From positions 1 to 64,000 of the forward strand of contig CALNHX010002282.1 of the NCBI GenBank assembly GCA_940337035.1: DNA of 64,000 bases, in the 5' to 3' direction. The stretch's first letter is position 1, and the number at the start of each line of letters is the position of its first letter. The DNA comes from Agriotes lineatus. Its lineage: Eukaryota; Arthropoda; Insecta; Coleoptera; Elateridae. Both the position numbers and the translations under genes were made by a program. Of this stretch, positions 56,965 through 64,000 are shown piece by piece. The notes under the pieces are model-generated. The model was not told where the DNA came from, did no database searches, and saw only the letters and a list, made by a program, of their open reading frames with translations.

Positions 56965-57209
56965 CTGAAAAATTAAATAAACACCTCGACTAGAAAAGTG
57001 AGTTGCTGGTAAACCTTCTGAGTAAAATTCGCTTGAAAAACCACTTTGCAGTTGTGGATCACTGCATTTACCATAGTGCATCTGATTATTGAATAAGTCC
57101 AAAGCATAATTGCCATTTTAGCAATGAAAAACTCAGTTTATGTTTTCAGAAACCATTAAATAACACACATGAACGATCTATTATGCTAACCCAAAAATAA
57201 ATAAATACA

Positions 57210-57525
57210 TTTATCTACAACTGTCAAATAATAAGTGCATTATATATCCAACTCTAAATACAAAAAGCGGCTCATATTACACTAGTGGAATATGAAATTT
57301 CATATTCCACGGGGTATTTTTTCAAATAGTGGGCTACATTTTAACAAATGACATTAACGTCGAGGTTAGCAGGTTAGGTTTTGCCTCAGTTTTGACACAG
57401 ACTGAGGCAGAACCTAACCAGCTAACATCGATTTTGACATAGATTGACTTAAAACCTAATCTGCTAACTTCCAATTTGACATAGACTCACAGTGTCACCA
57501 ACTATGTACATAGTTGTAGATAACA
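57210..57525. repeat. Foldback (copy 3 of shared-core family) with adjacent 26-bp palindrome
   Basis: The core 57359-57500 contains CGAGGTTAGCAGGTTAGG in inverted copies around TTTGACACAGACTG, plus an extra partial copy. Outer words TTATCTACAACT (57211) and its complement near 57512 may be its ends. A perfect 26-bp palindrome lies at 57285-57310 (arms GTGGAATATGAAA). Confidence 0.7.
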
Positions 57526-57551
57526 TATTGTATTTGAGACGTATATAATGA

Positions 57552-58010
57552 CTATATTACACTTGGATGATTACAAAACTCGCCTTCGGCTCGTGTGTAA
57601 ACTTCATCCTCGTGTAATATAGCCTACATTATATGCTTGTTAAATAAAATACTATTTTCTACGATCCTGTCAAAATGACAACTTTTTGCACAGTTTCTAG
57701 TGTCAAAAGTGACGTTTGTAGCACTCTTAATATTAGCGCCCGAATTACGTCTTTTTGGCACGTTGCCATTGGTTGCGTGTTCTAATATTATATTAAAGCA
57801 CGCTTTGCAGTAACTTTTAATGCCAACATAACCTAGAATATCTAACCCAATGTGACGGAAAAAATGTCACCGAACTAAGTTTTCATATTCCTGTTACGAT
57901 CGTAGAAAAAATAGCGTATGATACACGCGTATAAGTGCCATTAAAGCACTAAAGACATTAAAAGCACTCCGCTTTGCGTTGTGCTCTTAAACTCGTCGCA
58001 CGTGCTTTAA
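57552..58010. repeat. Two further small foldbacks in the MULE intron
   Basis: 57552-57622 is a hairpin with arms CTATATTACAC and complement around GCCTTCGGC. At 57652-57911, TTTTCTACGATC is inverted. Both lie in the long intron between the zinc-finger exon and the pre-core exon. Confidence 0.6.
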
Positions 58011-58084
58011 AGGCGTACCTATACACTAGTATTATAATATACTATTTTATAAAGTAGGTACCAAATAATTATAATTACACTTAC

Positions 58085-58275
58085 CTCAATAACTATGTTG
58101 AGACCTTTCTTCAAATACCGATCATTTCGCAACGTATTACGGTTGATTTTTTTGAAAAGTATACTTATTTTTGCACTGCAGTCTTTGGCCCGCTGTCTGG
58201 TGTCTTCCCGTTTTCTTTTTTTCACTTTATCGAAATTGTTATGCTGGCATGCGTACACTTTTCGAAAATAGTATA
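58085..58275 (-). CDS. MULE transposase, FLYWCH/FAR1-like zinc-finger exon
   Basis: Reads YYFRKVYACQHNNFDKVKKR, then KDCSAKISILFKKINRN and YLKKGLNIVIE, with a consensus donor GAG/GTAAGT (58085/58084) and a plausible acceptor (TTAACATACAG). CQH and the later Cys, with the FQHSH of the next exon, form the N-terminal zinc-binding DNA-recognition domain seen in MULE-type transposases. Confidence 0.75.
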
Positions 58276-58371
58276 CTGTATGTTAAGAGCATTCTTGCCG
58301 CTTGCGCATGAATCATGCAAAAGCGGCAAGCGCACTTTTAGCTCGAAACATACATACTATTTTTTCGACGA
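58259..58371. repeat. Palindromic foldback overlapping a MULE splice acceptor
   Basis: Arms of about 50 bp include CTTGCCGCTT and AATAGTATACTGTATG words and their complements, with a GCATGA centre. The left arm overlaps the start of the exon at 58085-58275. Confidence 0.7.
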
Positions 58372-58640
58372 CTGAGCATATTATTAAAGGAAAATATCAA
58401 ATTTCATTTTATCGCAAAAATTAATTGACAATCAAGTTAACATTACTCGCGCAGTCTATTAGACATGTGACGCGATTATTTCGACGAATGAGGGGCATTG
58501 TCAAGGAAACATTCGGACGTGGCTACCTATTTTGTTCACGCGGAAACCCAAAACGCTCGGTAAGCGGCAAAACGATGAAAACGCACGCTCAGCGGCAAAT
58601 GTCAACTTTCTGTTGTCAAATGACAGTGAGAAAAATCTAC

Positions 58641-58740
58641 TTTCGATGTCAGTCGTCGAAAAAGGTATTTTTCTTTGTTCGGGTATGTGTATCGAACAAT
58701 CCAGTTCGTATTCGTCACTGTACTAAATTGTTCCACCCAA
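58641..58740 (-). CDS. MULE transposase, possible upstream exon
   Basis: Open stretch WVEQFSTVTNTNWIVRYTYP then NKEKYLFRR resembles the start of the same zinc-binding domain. The splice phases I can propose do not match the flanking exons, so the exon limits are uncertain and the 5' gene structure is unresolved. Confidence 0.4.
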
Positions 58741-58964
58741 CTCGCACACCAGTTAAAAGTTAAAAAAAAAAATTGACCGGAAGTCGACCTCGGAAAAGAA
58801 ATCCGATTTCCGGTTTCTATATATTTTTGGAATCTACTCTTCAAGCTGAGTCGAATGATATATATCTCGTCCTCCTAAAATATATCTCCATTTTCTTGCT
58901 TCTCAAGTAATAATAACAAGTTAATTATATGCACTTTTGTCAGACGCATGGCTTTCGAGTTTAC

Positions 58965-59070
58965 CTCTTAAAGTTGCCGAGAAATTGTTAGGATTATCGA
59001 AGTCGAAATGGCTCACTTCGTGACCTAAATTTGTCAATTCTGCCAATAAATCTTCACGATTTTCAGCCAT
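58965..59070 (-). CDS. MULE transposase, candidate first exon
   Basis: ATG at 59070 opens MAENREDLLAELTNLGHEV then SHFDFDNPNNFSATLR and reaches a donor (AGAG/GTAAAC). It lies about 100 bp inside the right TIR, the expected place for the gene start. No domain is recognised and its joining to the next exon is unverified. Confidence 0.45.
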
Positions 59071-59168
59071 GGCTGACGAAACACAATGACACCAGCAAGT
59101 TAGTTTATTTCTCTGCAAATTCGAGGAATTTGATCATGCGTAGAGACGAGTCTACCACTGGTTGCAGT

Positions 59169-59358
59169 GTTGCAGTGTAGTAAACAATGTCCTATGAAAC
59201 ATTCGCTTATTCGTGGCCAATGCTTACTACGCTACATCCTGAGGCTGCGCTGTACCGCAGTAAAGATTGCCAAAGGAAAAGCCGCGCAAATTTCGCCATT
59301 ACTTACTACGGTACAACTTGGTGCTGTGTTGCACCGTGGTAAACAATGCCTTTACGCT
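59169..59358 (-). repeat. Right TIR of the MULE
   Basis: Inverted match to 49683-49871 with about 90 percent identity over about 187 bp. The terminal 19 bases are identical between the two ends. Confidence 0.95.
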
Positions 59359-59367
59359 GCCGGGTCA

Positions 59368-61790
59368 CACGACGAGCCACCAACAAAGATGTTAGTTAGT
59401 GGAACTCGGATCTAGCACAACTAAGGAAAAACATACGCAAACTTTTCAACAAGGTGAAAAGAACCAGTGAATGACATAACTATTATCAATCCGTGACCGA
59501 GTATAACAAACAAATACGCAAAGCCAAAAGAGACTCCTGGAGGAATTTCTGTCAAGAAGTTGAAAACACTTCCGAAGCAGCACGACTCCAGAGGATTCTG
59601 GCCAAAGATCCTGTGGAACCCGTTGGCACAATCTTAAAGCCAAATGGGAAATTCACGGAAACAAGTAAAGAAACCTTGGAGCTTATTCTTCAAGCACACT
59701 TTCCAGACTCGAATGCGGTTAATCCTGCAGACGAGCATCAGCCAAACCTCATTCACCCGATTATAAGAGCGGAAAAAAAGAACTAGCAAATTTCAAACAA
59801 AATTGTTACCCACAAAAGTATTGATTGGGCTATAGATTCGTTTAATCCATACAGAGCTTCTGGCCCTGATGGCATAATACCTGTGCTACTGCAACAAGGG
59901 AAAGAGATTCTCACACCAAAGCTTTGTAGATTCAGTAACATGCTTCACGACAGAAAAATTCAATCAACCCTTTCTGGTGAGACACTGTAGGTGGAAGCTG
60001 CCAAAAGATGCCCTCTGGGGGGAGTTTTGTCACCCCTGTTGTGGAACCTGGTAGTGGATGAGCTCTTAGTCGAACTAAATAGGGAAGGTTACTATACCCA
60101 GGGGTACGCCGATGATCTGGCAATACTCATCTCGGGAAAATTTGAAAACAGTCTCAGAGATTATGCAAAAAGCTCTACGAATTGTGGAAAGGTGGTGCAC
60201 CAAAGACAGCCTAAGTGTAAATCCGCAGAAAACGGTACTGGTTCCATTTACTAGAAGAAAGAAATTGGACAGGCTAAAACTGCCAAACCGCTTCAATGAA
60301 CAGTTGCAAGTGAGCCAAGAGGCTAAATATCTGGGCATAATCCTGGATGCTAAGTTAACCTGGAGCTCACACATACAAAAAATTGCACATAAAGGCAAAA
60401 CAACTATTATAGCCACAAAGCCTGCAGTGGGCAAAACCTGGGGACTTAAGCCGAGCATGGTACACTGGCTGTACACTGCTGTGGTGAGACCTATGGTATC
60501 CTACGGATCGCTGCCCTGATTGCCAAAAAGCCAAACCAAGTGAAGCCAAGCCAAGCCAAGCCAAGCCAAGCCAACCTAAGCCAAGCCGAGTCAAGCCAAA
60601 CCAAATTGGAGCTTTCCAAACTCCAAAGGCTGACTTGCCTATGTACAACAGGGGTGATGAGAAGCACTCCAACTGCAGCTATGCAAACCCTGCTAAGCCT
60701 TCCTCCCCTAGATATCATAATCAAGACAGAGGCACTGATGTCGGCGTATAGACTAAACTATAATGGAAACTGGCAATCCAGTTTTGTCTCTGGTCACACC
60801 AGAATAACCAGCAGTATCACTAATCCATTACTAGAAATGAGCAGTGACACAATGCCTATCAGGCATAACTTTAACAAACCCTTTTACATCCAGCTAGAAT
60901 GGAACCAATGGCTGCCACAAAGACGTGGTCAGGAAGGAAAATTAGTCTGGTACACAGACGGATCCAAAACCGATAGCGGCACTGGAACTGGGATATATGA
61001 GGAATCTCCCCAATTTGAAGCGTGTGCATCTTTGGGGGAGTTTGCAACAGTATTCCAAGCCGAAACTCATGCCATAGACATTTTTTTTCAGGAAAACATA
61101 AAGAGGAACTATCAAGGCAAAGATATCCTTGTCCTAACTGATAGCCAGGCTGCCATAAAGGCCCTAGCTAGCCACCGGATTAACTCAAAACTAGTCTGGG
61201 ACTTCAAAATCTAATAACCCTGACAAACCACAACAAAGCAACCCTCATGTGGGTTCCGGGCCGTAAGGGGATAAAAGGCAATGAAAAAGCTGATGCCCTC
61301 GCAAAAGAGGGAACAGAAATAGCATTTAATGGTCCTGAATCAGTATTTGGAATTACCAAAACCTCTGCTCGTGGCTGATTAGCTAGGTGGATAAAAAGAT
61401 CGCACCATAACCACTGGAACCAAGTGGATGGGTTAAGACACAGCAAAACCATGCTAAAAACACCATCTAAAAAACTAACAGATGATGTACTGCGACTAAG
61501 CAGACACCAAATTAGGCTAGTGACAGGACTGATAACTGGACACTGCAACCTACGCAAGCACATGCATACAATGGGCATCCTAAACGACGAACCCATATGC
61601 AGACTATGTAAGGAAGAGGACGAAACAGCCTCTCAAATAATTTTTGACTGTGAAGCCCTTGCCCGATGGAGACATACGCTCCCGGGCGGAGCCAATACAA
61701 GAGAAACTAATTACTAATTAGAGAAAACCTAGTGAAAAAGCTGCTAAACCTAATAAAGAGGGCAAAACTTTTCACTAAATAATGTGATAT
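59368..61790 (+). pseudogene. LOA LINE ORF2, reverse transcriptase and RNase H part
   Basis: Continues the frame cut at 49682: LAQLRKNIRKLFNKVKR, YNKQIRKAKRDSWRNFCQEV, then FNPYRASGPDGIIPVLLQQ. At about 59985 a deletion of roughly 500 bp removes the middle of the RT, and the frame resumes at CPLGGVLSPLLWNLVVDELL with catalytic YADD (about 60105). After an AAGCC-rich expansion (60535-60605) come RNase H motifs VWYTDGSKTDSGTG, FQAETHAIDIF, LVLTDSQAAIKAL and GNEKADALAKEG. A C-terminal Cys-rich stretch ICRLCKEEDETASQIIFDCE follows. RNase H after RT supports the LOA/I group. Numerous stops. Confidence 0.9.
60535..60605 (+). repeat. AAGCC pentanucleotide repeat inside the RT-RNase H linker
   Basis: About 13 imperfect AAGCC/AACC units occupy the place where the RT thumb should continue after VRPMVSYGS. 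Flanking protein motifs resume after the array, indicating repeat expansion within the coding region. Confidence 0.85.
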
Positions 61791-61870
61791 GATGAGTAAC
61801 ACAATAAGCCCAAGGCTGCAGTGTTCGAGGCACCTAACCCTGCCATCAAATCACAATTCAATTAATCAAT

Positions 61871-61955
61871 CAAGCCTTGGGATTGATGTGGAGGGCTCGT
61901 TTTGCATTCGATTTTGGACATCTGCAATTTGTTCCTTAGTTCTCACATGTGGTTA
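61871..61955 (-). pseudogene. Mariner-like transposase, HTH start (displaced piece)
   Basis: Minus-strand reading VRTKEQIADVQNRMQNEPSTS then IPRL joins exactly to AQEVNLSYGTC at 44785 once the LOA LINE and one CAAGCCTTG are removed. It is the first half of the second HTH of a mariner-type transposase. Homology stops near 61955 at the tandem-repeat array, so the element's right end is missing or masked. Confidence 0.8.
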
Positions 61956-61956
61956 G

Positions 61957-62440
61957 AACTGTGCTGTACTTGAGTACAAGTACTCATTAACTGTACTCTG
62001 AGTACTTTTAGTGTACTTGGTACTCAGTCCACGAGTACATTTTTTAAAATGTACAGTCGCGGAATTAAAAATCCGGGCACTTAATATGATTCAGTGTATA
62101 CCTTACTTTACTTTACTTATCACGTTACCTGGTGAAATTAATCAAAGTCAAGCATGCCTCATTGTTTAACTGTCAATTGCTAACCTAGAAACGCAAAGCC
62201 CAATTTACATTACCCAAAAATTGCAAAAATCCTCTATAAGGCTCGCCCGGATTTTTAATTCCGCGACGTACTTGTACTCGTATTTAACGCATTTACGTGT
62301 ACTCTAGTACATATCCTTGTACTTGAATACATTTTCGGGTACTCGAATACATTTACGTGTACTCGAATACATTTACGTGTACTCGAATACATTTACGTGT
62401 ACTCGAGTACATATCCGTGTTCTCGAATACATTTTCGGGC
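61957..62440. repeat. GTACTCGAGTAC-type satellite array split by a MITE
   Basis: At 62281-62440 there are eight 20-bp units of the form ACTCGAATACATTTACGTGT, three of them identical. Looser copies with GTACTTGAGTAC words occupy 61957-62053. The intervening 62054-62268 is a TIR element. Confidence 0.93.
62054..62268. mobile_element. 215-bp Tc1/mariner-type MITE
   Basis: Inverted ends contain TCGCGGAATTAAAAATCCGG (23 bp perfect overall) and are flanked by TA (62052-62053, 62269-62270). No ORF. Confidence 0.9.
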
Positions 62441-63780
62441 GACTGAAAGAAGTGTGGCGAACCTAACTTACTTAGTTTAACAGAACGCCCTTTATTTAGA
62501 TTGCTTAAAAGTATTACGTCGAGAGGCTAATATTTTTAATATAAAATTGTGTGTCTAAAGTTAACTATTGTGGAGATATTAACGATGTGATCACTTAAAT
62601 CTTTGATCAGTTAAACTGTTGCTGGAAATATGTATATTCTGAAAATTCCGATGAATGTGACAGTGATGCCAAAGATAAGGATCTGTAATGCAGCATACAG
62701 GATGTATGATACATTTCATTTAAATATTTTTATCCAGATATCTAATGGATATCATGTGATATAACAGTTTTATGTTTAACTGGTGGGGTAGTAAGGGCAA
62801 CCATAAGGCTGTTTTTTTGAGTAACAAAATAACTTGAATTCAGAATCTACGAGAAATAGTCACGTTAAAGGTTAAATTCCCATTAATTGTGAAAAAAATA
62901 ATTGCTGATTTAATACGTAGTGGTAACAAAGCATTCTCTACGATCAAATTTGACTTCAAGTCACAAATATACTGCTCCACAAATGAACTGGACCAGTTGC
63001 ATATATTTGTGCAATTTTTAAAAATATTTTTCAAAAGGAAAGTCGTAGCGGTTTTGGCAACCTTTTAGGATTGTGTCACTATAAAAAGCATTTCTTTTCA
63101 TAATTTGGTTTAAATAAAACTATGCCCATTAATAAAATATTATCATTTGAAGATTTTGAATTTTGCCCAAATGTTGATAGAATATTGCATACAAAGTATG
63201 CCAAATCGTTGCCAAACATTTTTAAACGTTTCTAGGAGACCCAAAGAACTGTCAATTGCCCTTTTTTTGTTTTTTCTTTTATTTTTGTAAAATATAGTTT
63301 TTTTATAATTTTATTATTTTTTAATTTTATTAATATGATTTTGTTAATTCTTCAGTTGATATTTGAAGATAGCGCTATTAAATGTGCTTAATATGATTAT
63401 ACTATAAAACAAAAGCTTTTATATATATTTTTATAACGTAATGTAACAAATACAATTTTTATGAGTGGTCCAGTAGCTGTATATTATTTAAGTACATAAT
63501 TCAAGATTAGTTGACTTCATTTAACGTAGTATATTCTATTGTAAGTATTCTATTATGTTGTGGTATGCTGTAGAACTGTCTATTCAAGTAATAGAGTTTT
63601 CAAAGAGCTATAACGAGCTTTAGATTTGGTCGGGAACAACCAGGAGGGGTTTGCTGACTAGAATCTGTCCAGTTAGGAGCTGAGGTAGAGCATTCAAGTA
63701 CTACAAGAAATAAACATTCAGAAGGTTAGTGCAATCCAAACTTCCACACTACGGATACTCTTCCATACATCAACTGCCTC
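62441..63780. other. AT-rich sequence, no gene recognised
   Basis: Poly(A/T)-rich, with only short meaningless frames. The part 63250-63460 is nearly pure A/T. Confidence 0.5.
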
Positions 63781-64000
63781 CAAGTCCAACTCAGGTGTAG
63801 ATGCAACTATCCACCACTAACTGCAATGCCCTTTATCCAAATCTAACATGATATTTCTGACCTTCAACCAAAAGTTCGATGCAGTCCACTTCAAAATCCA
63901 ACTCATGTCTAGATGTAACCAACCAACAATAAACTCAATGCAGTATCCCCAAATCCAATTCAGGTGTAGATGTCCAAATAAAAACGTAGGCTTCATATTA
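63781..64000 (+). repeat. Degenerate tandem repeat of about 55-58 bp, cut by the window end
   Basis: TCCAACTCAGGTGTAGATG or a variant recurs near 63784, 63895 and 63953, with a more diverged copy near 63837. It continues beyond the window. Confidence 0.75.

Larger units (their letters stand above)
49683..59358 (-). mobile_element. Autonomous-type Mutator-like element (MULE), 9.68 kb
   Basis: TIRs of about 187 bp (about 90 percent identical) begin GCGTAAAGGCATTGTTTAC at both ends and are flanked by a perfect 9-bp duplication TGCCGGGTC (49674-49682, 59359-59367). Excision restores the LOA ORF2 frame (SYHNNCRVTRRATNKDV). It encodes a spliced MULE transposase on the minus strand and contains a Jockey LINE (about 51.8-55.9 kb) and several foldbacks. 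Without the LINE it is roughly 5.6 kb. Confidence 0.95.
44786..61870 (+). mobile_element. LOA-clade LINE carrying hAT and MULE insertions
   Basis: A perfect 9-bp duplication CAAGCCTTG lies at 44777-44785 and 61871-61879. Deleting the LINE and one copy joins the mariner frame as EPSTSIPRLAQEVN. Order: long leader (44786-47919), ORF1 with DUF4780-like domain, ORF2 endonuclease, RT, RNase H and a zinc-knuckle-like C-terminus, ending near 61870. It contains a hAT MITE (46462-47251) and a MULE (49683-59358). Without these it is about 6.6 kb, consistent with full length. Confidence 0.92.

Noticed and set aside
1..64000. A new defence or biosynthetic gene system
   Set aside because: I looked for clusters of non-transposon genes and found none. 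The window's structure is explained by nested mobile elements plus at most two host exons.

Overview
The window is eukaryotic nuclear DNA, almost certainly from an arthropod and most likely an insect with a large repeat-rich genome (a beetle is possible; this is inference). The basis is AT-rich sequence, GT..AG introns, a tandem C2H2 zinc-finger gene, tRNA-derived SINEs, and a mixture of Jockey, LOA, RTE-like and CR1/L2-like LINEs with pogo, mariner, piggyBac, hAT, PIF/Harbinger, Mutator-like (MULE) and Crypton-like remnants. There are no bacterial operons, rRNA genes or CRISPR arrays. Only two pieces look like possible host coding sequence: a nine-finger C2H2 protein (7895-8914, minus) and one 88-bp spliced exon (39195-39282, minus). 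Nearly everything else is mobile DNA.

Region 1-10.3 kb: unassigned sequence, a dead LINE (minus), a dead pogo-like transposase (plus), three small inverted-repeat elements, the end of a piggyBac-like transposase, the zinc-finger gene, and a dense cluster of AGATAA motifs. Region 10.3-18.1 kb: a broken RTE-like LINE split by a 374-bp terminal-inverted-repeat element, then a second, nearly full-length RTE-like LINE whose ORF1 is split by a likely solo LTR, then a Crypton-like tyrosine-recombinase remnant on the minus strand.

Region 18.2-32.1 kb is the first nested stack. A tandem host repeat holds an RTE-like LINE fragment and a 12.2-kb minus-strand RTE-like LINE. That LINE was cut by a pogo element (23373-29225), whose 5' intron was cut by a Jockey LINE (23626-26236). 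A CR1/L2-like LINE also interrupts the RTE-like element. Target-site duplications (TSDs) mark most of these junctions, and removing the pogo element restores the LINE reading frame exactly.

Region 32.6-43.5 kb is dense in non-autonomous elements: foldbacks, pogo-, Harbinger-, hAT-, piggyBac- and MULE-type MITEs, and two tRNA-derived SINEs with clear TSDs.

Region 43.5-62 kb is the second stack. A mariner-like element (minus) was cut by a LOA-clade LINE (44786-61870, 9-bp TSD). The LINE was cut by a hAT MITE (46462-47251) and by a 9676-bp MULE (49683-59358, about 187-bp terminal inverted repeats (TIRs), 9-bp TSD). The MULE carries an intron-containing transposase gene that was in turn cut by a nearly intact Jockey LINE. 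Reading frames rejoin across both the LINE and MULE insertions. The window ends in tandem repeats and AT-rich sequence. No element appears fully functional; the Jockey copies at 23.6-26.2 kb and 51.8-55.8 kb are the least decayed.
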